This document shows positions 1 to 8,062 of a stretch of DNA of 47,598 nt, in pieces. The notes under the pieces were generated by a model that saw only the letters and a program-made list of their open reading frames with translations, was not told the origin of the DNA and did not search any database. How positions within the stretch are numbered: position 1 is the first letter of the stretch; every line of letters begins with the position of its first letter. A program made the translations under genes and the position numbers. Source of the stretch: Rubrivivax sp. Lineage in GTDB: Bacteria; Pseudomonadota; Gammaproteobacteria; Burkholderiales; Burkholderiaceae_C. The DNA lies in NCBI GenBank assembly GCA_030653385.1, contig JAURZM010000008.1, positions 1-47,598 of the forward strand. The letters run 5' to 3'.

Positions 1-351
1 ACGATGCACAAATACTGGCCCTCAGCCTGCCCGAACTGCCCACTCAAGATCCAATGCACGACCGGTGACTACCGACGCATCAGCCGCTGGGAACACGAGG
101 GCGTGCTGGAGGTGGTCCAGCAACGGCTGGACGAAGCACCGGCCGAGGTCGCTCGACTGCGCCGGCAGACCGTGGAACATGTCTTCGGCACGCTCAAGTA
201 CTGGATGGGCTCAGCGCACTTCCTAACCCGAGGACTGCCCAAGGTCGCGACCGAAATGAGCCTTCACGTACTGGCTTACAACCTCAAGCGGGTAATGAGC
301 ATCCTGGGCATTGCCAAAACGATGAAAGCGATGAGATTGGTCGGCGCGTAG
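1..351 (+). pseudogene. IS1182-like transposase, C-terminal part (cut by window edge)
   Basis: The reading frame is open from the first base, so the 5' end lies outside the window; 115 residues are seen after the first in-window ATG at 4. The segment has the Cys-x2-Cys-rich start (CPNCPLKIQC) and the C-terminal block EHVFGTLKYWMG...TEMSLHVLAYNLKRVM that closes DDE transposases of the IS1182/IS5-like group. The glutamate of EHVFG is the expected last catalytic acid. Whether the complete gene is intact cannot be judged here. It is followed by 337 bases without a gene and then by a second, unrelated insertion sequence, so the left edge of the window is a mobile-element landing zone. Confidence 0.7.
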
Positions 352-688
352 GCGCACTGTTATGCGAAAAGGCGGGCGGCAGATGCGTCTGGGCCCCAAA
401 CCTGGAATATCGCTTCGCAAGGGCCACTGTGGGTCAACAAAGGCTGGCGGCGGCGCGCCAGGCATAACGCGCTCCGGAAGCGTGGCCTCCATGGGTTCTC
501 ACACGGCCTCGACCCATAGGAGTCGGCCACGGCTTTCTCAATGAGCGACCGATCTACTTTGAAACTTGACGTTCGCTCATGCCGCCGAGAGAACCAGCGA
601 CAGCGACAGATGCTATGCAGGACTACCCGATCGACACCCGTTGAGCTAGAACGGGATTTCCAAACTTCTGCTGCGAAGGGGAACGGAA
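352..688. other. Non-coding stretch between the two insertion sequences
   Basis: No convincing gene is seen. The first part should hold the right end of the IS1182-like element; the second part is the left flank of the IS110 element. An inverted pair, ATGAGCGA at 541-548 and TCGCTCAT at 573-580, could fold into a stem. A purine-rich ribosome binding site (AAGGGGAACGGAA) sits just before the IS110 start at 689. Element ends could not be fixed from one copy. Confidence 0.4.
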
Positions 689-1825
689 ATGACGACGACC
701 CAGACAGTCCTACAAGGCAAGGATACGGCGAGCCAGAGTGCGCTGTACATGAGCTTCGAGCTTGGCGACAAGAAGTGGCAGTTGACGTTGAGTGATGGCC
801 GGCGTGGCTCGAGCCGGTACACCGTCGACGCTGGTGACACTGCCGCGGTCGTGGATTGCGTGTCCAAGGCCCGCGCGCGTTGCGGCCTGAGCGCCGAGGC
901 CAAGGTGCATTCCTGTTACGAGGCCGGCCGCGACGGCTGGTGGCTGCACCGGTGGCTGATCGAGCAAGGCATCGACAACATCGTGGTCGACTCCGCGAGC
1001 ATCGAGGTGAACCGGCGCGCCAGGCGGGCCAAGACGGACCGGCTCGATGGCGACAAGCTGCTGGCGATGCTGCTGCGCCACCACGCGGGCGAGCGCGTGT
1101 GGTCGGTGCTGCACGAGCCGACGCCCGAGGACGAAGATGCTCGCCGCACGCACCGCGAGCTGGCCAGGTTGATGCACGAGCGCACGGCGCACACCAACCG
1201 CATCAGCTCGCTGCTGGTGCTGCACAACCTGCGCCCGCACATCGTCATCGGCGGGCGCGACTGGGCTGGCTGGTGGGAAGCCCACGGCACGCAGGTGCCC
1301 GCGGAGCTGCACGCCGAGCTCGAGCGCGAGAGCGCACGGTTGGCGTTGGTTAAGCAGCAGATCAAGGCATTGGAAGCCGCGCGGCGCCAGGCGCTGCAGG
1401 ACGGCAAGCAGCCGCTGGTGGCGCAACTGGCCCAGCTGCGCGCGATCGGACCCACGGGCGCCTGGGTGCTGGTCAAGGAACTGTTCGGCTGGCGGCGCTT
1501 CGCCAATCGGCGCGAGCTGGCCGGCTGCCTGGGGCTCGCGCCCACGCCCTACGACAGCGGCGGCAGCCAGGTCGAGCAAGGCATCAGCAAGGCCGGCAAT
1601 AAACGAGCGCGGGCATTGCTGGTTGAGCTCGCGTGGGGTTGGCTGCGATTGCAGCCCGACAGCGAGCTGACCCAGTGGTTCAACCGGCGCTTCGCGACGG
1701 GAGGCAAGCGTATGCGCCGCGTGGGCATCGTGGCCCTGGCGCGGCGCCTGGCCATCGCGCTGTGGCGATATCTGCAGACCGGCGAGATCCCGGCCGGGGC
1801 CACCCTCAAGCCAGTCGCTGCCTGA
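689..1825 (+). CDS. IS110-family transposase (DEDD recombinase)
   Basis: This 378-residue protein has the two-domain IS110 layout. The N-terminal RuvC-like DEDD domain shows acidic residues at E24 (SFELGDKKW), E78 (CYEAGRDGWW), D117 and D120 (KTDRLDGDKL). The C-terminal Transposase_20 domain has the helix-hairpin-helix-like LRAIGPTGAWVL and the block PYDSGGSQVEQGISKAGNKRAR, where S290 is the expected catalytic serine. IS110 elements excise as circles and insert without long terminal inverted repeats; members of the family are directed by an RNA encoded in the element's own non-coding end. The gene appears full length with a good ribosome binding site. The 3' flank is rich in hairpins and is listed separately. 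Confidence 0.9.
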   Translation: MTTTQTVLQGKDTASQSALYMSFELGDKKWQLTLSDGRRGSSRYTVDAGDTAAVVDCVSKARARCGLSAEAKVHSCYEAGRDGWWLHRWLIEQGIDNIVVDSASIEVNRRARRAKTDRLDGDKLLAMLLRHHAGERVWSVLHEPTPEDEDARRTHRELARLMHERTAHTNRISSLLVLHNLRPHIVIGGRDWAGWWEAHGTQVPAELHAELERESARLALVKQQIKALEAARRQALQDGKQPLVAQLAQLRAIGPTGAWVLVKELFGWRRFANRRELAGCLGLAPTPYDSGGSQVEQGISKAGNKRARALLVELAWGWLRLQPDSELTQWFNRRFATGGKRMRRVGIVALARRLAIALWRYLQTGEIPAGATLKPVAA

Positions 1826-2165
1826 GGCGGCCGGCCTCAAACCGAAGCTTGGCTTGGCCTGAAGGCCCATCATCATGATCAAAGGTCGACGCGCCCGCAA
1901 CGACTGCGGGTCACTTCGGAGTGACCGTCTCTACAGATGGGGCGCGCCAGTAGTCGGGGTTTGCCAGCGCACTTTGCGCGCATGCTGCATCGGGTGCCGG
2001 GTGTCATCACCCTGCACGGATAGAAGTTCGTCCGAGCACTGGCTCGAACGCTCATCACACCCCGTCCTCGGATCAGGATGCATCGGCCACGCCTTCGTGC
2101 GGGCCCATGAGGCTCCACCCGTCCATGCCGACATCAAGAACGGCTTGACAAACAAGTCCTCATAG
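1826..2165 (+). ncRNA. Candidate structured RNA in the right end of the IS110 element
   Basis: This gene-free 340-base flank directly follows the transposase stop. It holds three good stem-loops in the same strand: 1909-1926 (GGTCACT, loop TCGG, AGTGACC), 1994-2017 (GTGC plus GGGTG, loop TCAT, then CACCC and GCAC with one mismatch) and about 2025-2044 (GTTCG..CGAGC, loop ACTG, GCTCGAAC). In the IS1111 branch of the IS110 family the targeting RNA (seekRNA or bridge RNA) lies between the transposase gene and the right end, so a guide RNA here is plausible. The exact right end of the element near 2165 is inferred, and no guide-target pairing could be tested. Confidence 0.4.
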
Positions 2166-2485
2166 AAGCAGTCGTTCCCAGACTGCGAGATAAGCAGCTT
2201 GAGATGAGATTGACCTCCGAAAAACAGAACTCGTCGCCTTGCTCGATAGGGTGACTCCGACGCCGGCAGCGCCCAGTCCCGCGACAGATGAGCATCAGGT
2301 TTTTCGGGATGTCTGGTGAGGAACGCTCTGCTTTTACTCTCTGGCCCATGGGGCTAAGCTGATGCGGTCGTGAGCCACTTCAAGCGCGCGCCGGAATTCT
2401 CCATGAAGCGCCTCGCGCTGTTTACCTCCCCGCCCGTGGCCGTCGGGAGCTTGCGGTCGGTCAAGGCCCGATCGCTGCGCTGACG
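2166..2485. other. Intergenic stretch before the channel gene
   Basis: No recognised gene is seen. A 26-codon open frame at 2403-2483 ends two bases before the channel ATG at 2486 and could act as a coupling leader, but nothing else supports it. No clear -35/-10 pair stands out. Confidence 0.35.
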
Positions 2486-3331
2486 ATGACCTCGATCCTC
2501 GCCGCAGCCATGGCGCCACTGCGCTCGCGTCTTCGTGACCTGCTCGAACGGCCGGGCACGCGGCACACGATCATGGCGCTGATCCTCATCAACGCAGCTC
2601 TGCTAGGGCTCGAGACCTGGCCGGCGGCGAAGGTTGCAGCCGGCGGTCTGATCGGCACGCTCGATCGGGTGCTGCTGGCGGTGTTCGTCGTCGAAATCGC
2701 TGCTCGGCTGGTCGTGCACCGCGCCGCCTTCTGGCGCGACCCGTGGAGCGTGTTCGACTTCGTGGTGGTTGGCATCGCCCTCGTTCCCGCAAGCGGACCG
2801 CTGGCCGTGCTGCGTGCGCTGCGGGTCTTGCGTGTGCTGCGCCTGCTGACCCTGGTGCCGTCGATGCGGCGGGTGGTCGGTGCGCTGCTCGCGGCGATCC
2901 CGGGCCTCGGATCGATCGCGCTCGTGCTGCTGATCCTGTACTACGTTTTCGCGGTGATCGCGACCAACCTGTTCGCGGCAGCCTACCCGGAATGGTTCGG
3001 GCACATCGGCCGCTCGCTGTACACGCTGTTCCAGATCATGACGCTGGAGAGCTGGTCGATGGGCATCGCGCGGCCGGTGATGGCGCAATTTCCGTACGCC
3101 TGGCTGTTCTTCGTCGTGTTCATCCTGGTGGCCACCTTCACGATGCTCAACCTGTTCATCGCGATCATCGTCAACGCGATGCAGCGCTACAGCGACGGCG
3201 AGTCCAAGGGCGGCACCGCGGACCAGGGCGAGGCCAGCGTGCGCGAGGAACTGCGTGCGCTGCGTGTGCAGATCGAGCGCTTGAGCGCAAGCCTGGCCGC
3301 GCACGGCGGCCGCGAGGGAGTCGCACGATGA
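2486..3331 (+). CDS. Voltage-gated sodium channel, BacNav (NaChBac/NavAb) type
   Basis: A 281-residue single-domain ion channel (Ion_trans family) that would form a tetramer in the inner membrane and let sodium in on depolarisation. Segments S1-S6 can be followed: S1 about 26-45, S2 60-78, S3 88-102, and S4 at 105-125 with gating arginines R110, R113, R116 and R119 spaced by three. The pore loop carries T186-L187-E188-S189-W190-S191-M192-G193, the sodium-selective filter known from NavAb and NaChBac (calcium-selective relatives carry more acidic residues). S6 is about 205-232, followed by a predicted coiled coil at 248-272, typical of BacNav tetramerisation. The start could also be the in-frame ATG at 2510. 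It overlaps the next gene by ATGA, so the two are translationally coupled. Confidence 0.93.
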   Translation: MTSILAAAMAPLRSRLRDLLERPGTRHTIMALILINAALLGLETWPAAKVAAGGLIGTLDRVLLAVFVVEIAARLVVHRAAFWRDPWSVFDFVVVGIALVPASGPLAVLRALRVLRVLRLLTLVPSMRRVVGALLAAIPGLGSIALVLLILYYVFAVIATNLFAAAYPEWFGHIGRSLYTLFQIMTLESWSMGIARPVMAQFPYAWLFFVVFILVATFTMLNLFIAIIVNAMQRYSDGESKGGTADQGEASVREELRALRVQIERLSASLAAHGGREGVAR

Positions 3332-6075
3332 CGAAGACGCACACCCTGGCTGCGGCCACGCCGGACGGCGCGGTGCCGGCTTGGCATGGGCTCGACGCTG
3401 CACAGGCCGCGGCGGGGCAGGCCATGGACCCGGCGCGTGGCCTGGACGCGGCGGAGGCGGCCACGCGCCTGGCGCGCCACGGCCAGAACCGGCTGGCCGA
3501 AAAGCCGCCGCGCTCGAAGTGGCTGGCCTTCTTCGACCAGTTCCGCAGCGTGCTGATCCTGGTGTTGATCGGCGCGGCGGCTCTGGCCGGCGCGATCGGC
3601 GACCTGAAGGACGCCGTGGTGATCCTGGTGGTGGTGCTGTTCAACGCCGTGCTCGGCTTCTGGCAGGAGCATCGGGCCGAGGCCACGCTGGCGGCGTTGA
3701 AGAAGATGCTCGCGCCGGTGGCGCGCGTGCGGCGCGGCGGGCAGGTCGAGGAGCTGTCGGCGGCGCAGCTCGTGCCGGGCGACCTGGTGATGCTGGAGGC
3801 CGGTGACCGCGTGCCCGCCGACGGGCGGCTGCTGGCCTGCCACAGCGTCGAGATCGACGAGGCGGCGCTGACCGGCGAGTCGCATGCGGTGGCCAAGGAC
3901 GCCTTGTGCACGGTGGCGGCCGAGTCGCCGCTGGCCGAGCGCGTGAACATGGCCTACATGAACACGGTGGTGACGCGCGGCCGTGCCGAACTGCTCGTCA
4001 CCGCCACCGGCATGGCCACCGAGATGGGCCGGCTGTCCGGCATGCTGGCCCAGGCCGAGGCCGGGCCCACCCCGCTGCAGTTGCAGCTCGACGTGCTGGG
4101 GCGGCGCCTGGCGCTGATCGCCGGGGTCGTGATCGCGCTGATCTTCGCGCTCGGCTGGGCACGCGGCGAGCCGCTGGTGCAGATCGTGCTGACCTCGATC
4201 GCGCTGGCGGTGGCGGCGATCCCCGAGGGCCTGCCCGCGGTGGTCACGGTGACGCTGGCCATCGGCATGCACCGCATGGCGCAGCACCGCGCCATCGTCA
4301 AGAGGCTGGCCGCCGTCGAGACGCTGGGCTGCACCACGGTGATCTGCTCGGACAAGACCGGTACGCTGACGATGAACCAGATGACGGCGCGTGCCGTGGC
4401 CTGCCAGGGCCGGCGCCTCGTGGTCAGTGGCGAGGGCTATACCGCTGCGGGCGCGATCGCGGCGCCGGACGGCCAGGCGCTGCCGGCGTTGCCGGCCCTG
4501 CAGCGCCTGCTGCACGCCGCGGCGCTGGCCAACGACAGCCGCGTCCACGACGGCCAGCTGATCGGCGACCCCACCGAGGGTGCGCTGCTGGCGCTGGCCG
4601 CCAAGGGCGGCGTCGCCGCCGAGCATCTCGCGCAGCAGCGGCCGCGCATCGCCGAGATTCCGTTCGACTCGGCGTACAAGTTCCAGGCCACCTTCCACCG
4701 CGACGGCGAGACCGTGCATGTCTGCGTCAAGGGCGCGCCCGACGTGCTGCTGGCGCGTGCCGGGAGCCACCTGGCCGACGAAGGCGAGGCGCCGATGGAT
4801 GAGCGCGCGCGCGCCCATTGGGCGGCGGAGAACGAGCACCTGGCCGCTCAGGCGATGCGCGTGCTCGCGGTGGCCGGCAAGGACATCGCGGCGCGCGACT
4901 TCGACCCCGCAGGCGACCTGATGGCGCACATGGCCGATCTGACGCTCTACGGCCTGGTGGGCCTCATCGACCCGGCGCGCCCGGAGGCGCGCGAGGCCAT
5001 TGCGCTGTGCCGGCGCGCCGGCATCGCGGTGAAGATGATCACCGGTGACCACCGCGCCACCGCGGCGGCGATCGCGCGCGACCTCGGGCTGGACGGCGAG
5101 GTGATGGACGGGCGTGAACTCGACGCGCTGGCGTCCGAGCCGCCCGATACGGTCTCGGCACGCATCCTGCGCACTGCCGTGTTCGCGCGCGTGGCCCCCG
5201 AGCACAAGGTGCGCATCGTGCAGGCGCTGAAGGCGGCAGGGCAGGTCGTGGCGATGACCGGCGACGGCGTCAACGACGCGCCGGCTCTGAAGACCGCCGA
5301 CATCGGTATCGCGATGGGCATCACCGGCACCGCGGTCACCAAGGAAGCGGCGACCATGGTGCTGACCGACGACAACTTCGCGACCATCGTGCGCGCGGTC
5401 AGGGAAGGCCGTGCGATCTACGACAACATGGTCAAGTTCGTGCGCTTCCAGCTCTCGACCAACATGGGTGCGATCCAGACCGTGCTGGGCGCCAGCCTGC
5501 TCGGCTGGACGACACCGTTCACCGCGATCCAGATCCTGTGGATCAACATCATCATGGACGGGCCGCCGGCCATGAGCCTGGGCGTGGAGCCGGCGCGCGC
5601 GGGGCTGATGGACGACCCGCCGCGCCGCTCCGACGCGCACATCCTGACGCTGCCGCGCCTGGCCCGGCTGTTCGTCTACGGCCTGACGATGGCGGTGGGT
5701 ACGCTGGCGCTGTTCCACCATGCCAAGCCGCAGGGCGAGGCCTATGCCCTGACGCTGGCCTTCACGGTCTTCGTGCTGTTCCAGTTCTTCAACCTCTTCA
5801 ATGCGCGCGCCGAGCACGGCTCGGCCTTCGACCGCAATTTCCTGCGCAACGGCTGGCTGTGGCTGTCGCTGGCCGCGGTGGCCGCGCTGCAGGTGCTGGT
5901 GGTGCACTGGCCGCCGGCCCAGGACGTGTTCAACACCACCGGCCTGAAGCTGCGCGACTGGGGCCTGGCGGTGCTGGTCGCCTCCAGCGTGCTGTGGCTC
6001 GACGAGAGCCGCAAGCTCGGCCTGCGTATGCTGAAACACGTCCGGACGCGCCCCGCGCAGCGCCCGGCGGTCTGA
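3328..6075 (+). CDS. P-type calcium/manganese-transporting ATPase, P2A (SPCA/PMR1-like)
   Basis: A 915-residue P-type ATPase. It has the actuator motif TGES at 182-185, phosphorylation motif DKTGT with D342, and hinge motif TGDGVND at 644-650. In M4 it carries PEGLP (299-303, E300) and in M6 NIIMDGPP with N740 and D744. This one-site cation pocket and the neighbouring SLGVEP resemble SPCA/PMR1-type Ca2+/Mn2+ pumps more than two-site SERCA pumps. It would export cytoplasmic Ca2+ or Mn2+ using ATP. The open frame extends further upstream, but the ATG at 3328 overlaps the channel stop as ATGA and begins the natural N-terminal cation-ATPase domain, so it was chosen. Coupling to a voltage-gated channel is unusual. 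Ion specificity (Ca2+ versus Mn2+) is inferred. Confidence 0.9.
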   Translation: MTKTHTLAAATPDGAVPAWHGLDAAQAAAGQAMDPARGLDAAEAATRLARHGQNRLAEKPPRSKWLAFFDQFRSVLILVLIGAAALAGAIGDLKDAVVILVVVLFNAVLGFWQEHRAEATLAALKKMLAPVARVRRGGQVEELSAAQLVPGDLVMLEAGDRVPADGRLLACHSVEIDEAALTGESHAVAKDALCTVAAESPLAERVNMAYMNTVVTRGRAELLVTATGMATEMGRLSGMLAQAEAGPTPLQLQLDVLGRRLALIAGVVIALIFALGWARGEPLVQIVLTSIALAVAAIPEGLPAVVTVTLAIGMHRMAQHRAIVKRLAAVETLGCTTVICSDKTGTLTMNQMTARAVACQGRRLVVSGEGYTAAGAIAAPDGQALPALPALQRLLHAAALANDSRVHDGQLIGDPTEGALLALAAKGGVAAEHLAQQRPRIAEIPFDSAYKFQATFHRDGETVHVCVKGAPDVLLARAGSHLADEGEAPMDERARAHWAAENEHLAAQAMRVLAVAGKDIAARDFDPAGDLMAHMADLTLYGLVGLIDPARPEAREAIALCRRAGIAVKMITGDHRATAAAIARDLGLDGEVMDGRELDALASEPPDTVSARILRTAVFARVAPEHKVRIVQALKAAGQVVAMTGDGVNDAPALKTADIGIAMGITGTAVTKEAATMVLTDDNFATIVRAVREGRAIYDNMVKFVRFQLSTNMGAIQTVLGASLLGWTTPFTAIQILWINIIMDGPPAMSLGVEPARAGLMDDPPRRSDAHILTLPRLARLFVYGLTMAVGTLALFHHAKPQGEAYALTLAFTVFVLFQFFNLFNARAEHGSAFDRNFLRNGWLWLSLAAVAALQVLVVHWPPAQDVFNTTGLKLRDWGLAVLVASSVLWLDESRKLGLRMLKHVRTRPAQRPAV

Positions 6076-6088
6076 ATCAGGAGGGCGC

Positions 6089-6958
6089 ATGCTCGACCTG
6101 CAGCGGATCGCAGCCCTGATTCCGGGCCAGTGGGAGCGTGTCATTGCCACCGTGCTGCTGCTGGCCGTCGGTTTCCTGGTCTCGCAGATGTGGACGCACT
6201 ACCTCGGCCGCGGCGACGTGCCGGCGGAGCGGCGCCGCCTGCACATGGTGTGGGCCCGCAACGTCATCTGGGCGGTCGTGCTGTTCACGATCGTGTCGGT
6301 GTGGGCGTCGACGATCGCGGGCTTCGCCTTGTCGCTGGCCGCCGTGGCCGGTGCCACGCTCATCGTCAGCAAGGAACTGCTGCTGTGCGTGCTCGGCTAC
6401 GTCTACATGAGCGTCGTGCGGCCTTTCAAGTTCGGCGACGTGATCGAGATCGGCACGGTGCACGGCCGTGTGATCGATGTCGACATGCTCGCGACCACCC
6501 TGGCCGAGCACGGCGACAGCGGCCTGCCGACGGGCAAGACGGCGGCCTTTCCGAACGCCTTGCTGCTGACGCTGCCGCTGAAGAACACCTCGTCGACCGG
6601 CGACTTCATGCTGCACTTCCTGCGCATCGCCGTTCCGGTGGAAGTTGCGCGGAACCTCGCGCAGATCGAGGCTGCCGCCACTGCGGCGGCGGTCGAGGCG
6701 ACGAAGGCCTGGCAGACGCAGGCCGAGGCGCACTTCCGCCAGGTCGCAGACCAGAGCTTCGTCGAACTGCCCACCGGCCGCATCCGCGTGTTCTGGGACT
6801 TCGATGACCCCGAGCGCTTGCTGCTGTGCATACGGCTGGCTTGTCCGGAGAAGATGCGGCTCGAGGTCGGGCAGGCCATCTTCAAGGCCACCTGGCGGGC
6901 GATCGCGGCCGACATGCCCAGCCGTGACAACGAACGACAGGCCGTGCCGGAACCATGA
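6089..6958 (+). CDS. MscS-like small-conductance mechanosensitive channel
   Basis: This 289-residue inner-membrane protein has two or three N-terminal helices (about 15-35, 55-75 and 80-110), then the pore/beta-domain signature of MscS: FALSLAAVAGATLIVSKELL followed by VRPFKFGDVIEIG and VHGRVIDVDMLATTL. The pore-lining helix is rich in Ala and Gly, as in the family. It would open on membrane tension. The C-terminal part (about 190-289) is the mixed alpha/beta cytoplasmic cage. The start has an excellent ribosome binding site (AGGAGG six bases upstream) and lies 13 bases after the pump gene, so it belongs to the same operon. It overlaps the patatin gene by ATGA. Confidence 0.85.
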   Translation: MLDLQRIAALIPGQWERVIATVLLLAVGFLVSQMWTHYLGRGDVPAERRRLHMVWARNVIWAVVLFTIVSVWASTIAGFALSLAAVAGATLIVSKELLLCVLGYVYMSVVRPFKFGDVIEIGTVHGRVIDVDMLATTLAEHGDSGLPTGKTAAFPNALLLTLPLKNTSSTGDFMLHFLRIAVPVEVARNLAQIEAAATAAAVEATKAWQTQAEAHFRQVADQSFVELPTGRIRVFWDFDDPERLLLCIRLACPEKMRLEVGQAIFKATWRAIAADMPSRDNERQAVPEP

Positions 6959-8016
6959 CCGCACGACGAATTCGCCGCATCGACCTCGCCCTGCAGGGCG
7001 GCGGCGCGCATGGTGCGTTCACCTGGGGCGTGCTCGACCGCCTGCTGGAGGACGAGCGCATCGAGTTCGATGCCATCAGTGGCGCCAGCGCCGGAGCGAT
7101 GAACGCCGTGGTGCTGGCTGACGGCCTGGCGCGCGGCGGCCGCCGCGCCGCACGCGAGGCGCTGCGCAACTTCTGGAGCCGCGTCAGCAACGCCACCGGG
7201 CGCGGCCCGAGCGCCGCGCCGAACGCGCTGGCGCTGATGTTCGGCCAGGGCTGGCTGGCCGCGTCGCCTTGGAGCGCGATGCTCGAGCAGTTCGGTCGCT
7301 CGTTGGCACCGACGCAGTTCAACCCGCTGAACCTGAACCCCTTGCGCGACATCCTGGCCGCGGAAGTGGATTTCGAGCGCCTGCGCGCCTACCGCGGCGT
7401 GCGGGTGGTCGTCGGCGCCACCCAGGTGCGCACCGGCCGACTGCGCGAGTTCGGTCACGGGGAGCTGAGCGTCGATGTGGTGATGGCCTCGGCTTGCCTG
7501 CCGCTGCTGTTCCACGCTGTGGAGATCGACGGCGAGGCCTACTGGGACGGTGGTTACCTCGCCAACCCGTCGCTGCTGCCACTGGTGGCGCACAGCGCGA
7601 CGCACGACCTGGTTCTGGTGCAGATCAACCCGTCGCGGCGCGAGGCGGTGCCGCGTCTGGTGCCCGAGATCGCCGACCGGCTCGACGAGATCACCTTCAA
7701 CGGCAGCCTGGTCAAGGAACTGCGCGCGCTGGCGCTGATCCGCCGGCTGCTGCGTGAGGACGGTGCGGACCCCGAGCGACGCCGCGCACCGCTGTTCCGG
7801 CAGATCGCCGCGCTGCGCTTGCACCGCATCGAGGCAGGCGAGGACCTGGCACGCCCGGGGGCCACCAACCGGCAGGACGCCGGCTGGAGGCAACTCAGCC
7901 GCCTGCATCGCCTGGGCCGCGAGGCGGCCTCGGCCTGGATCGAGCAGAGTTTTGCGCACCTCGGTCGGCGCTCGACGCTGCCGCTCGAACCCTACCTGGT
8001 GGGCATTGCGCTGTGA
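6955..8016 (+). CDS. Patatin-like phospholipase (RssA-type)
   Basis: A 353-residue patatin-fold hydrolase with a Ser-Asp dyad. It has the glycine-rich oxyanion loop GGGAHG at 15-20, the nucleophile elbow GASAG with S45, and the catalytic aspartate D198 in YWDGGYLANP. It has no signal peptide or membrane helix, so it should act in the cytoplasm or at the membrane surface, cleaving acyl ester bonds of lipids. The start ATG at 6955 overlaps the MscS stop as ATGA. The link to three ion-transport genes could reflect membrane-lipid remodelling under ionic or osmotic stress, but that is inference. Confidence 0.88.
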   Translation: MTARRIRRIDLALQGGGAHGAFTWGVLDRLLEDERIEFDAISGASAGAMNAVVLADGLARGGRRAAREALRNFWSRVSNATGRGPSAAPNALALMFGQGWLAASPWSAMLEQFGRSLAPTQFNPLNLNPLRDILAAEVDFERLRAYRGVRVVVGATQVRTGRLREFGHGELSVDVVMASACLPLLFHAVEIDGEAYWDGGYLANPSLLPLVAHSATHDLVLVQINPSRREAVPRLVPEIADRLDEITFNGSLVKELRALALIRRLLREDGADPERRRAPLFRQIAALRLHRIEAGEDLARPGATNRQDAGWRQLSRLHRLGREAASAWIEQSFAHLGRRSTLPLEPYLVGIAL

Positions 8017-8062
8017 CAAGCCCCGTCAGTCGACGCCGGCACCGCTGCGTGTGGCGCACCCC

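Noticed and set aside
2403..2483. 26-codon leader frame just before the channel gene
   Set aside because: Position next to the channel start is suggestive, but length, lack of ribosome binding site and absence of any family match do not support a gene.
3187..6150. Very long minus-strand open frame opposite the P-type ATPase gene
   Set aside because: It has no domain signature and is rich in Arg, Gln and His; it is the usual antisense open frame of a high-GC gene.
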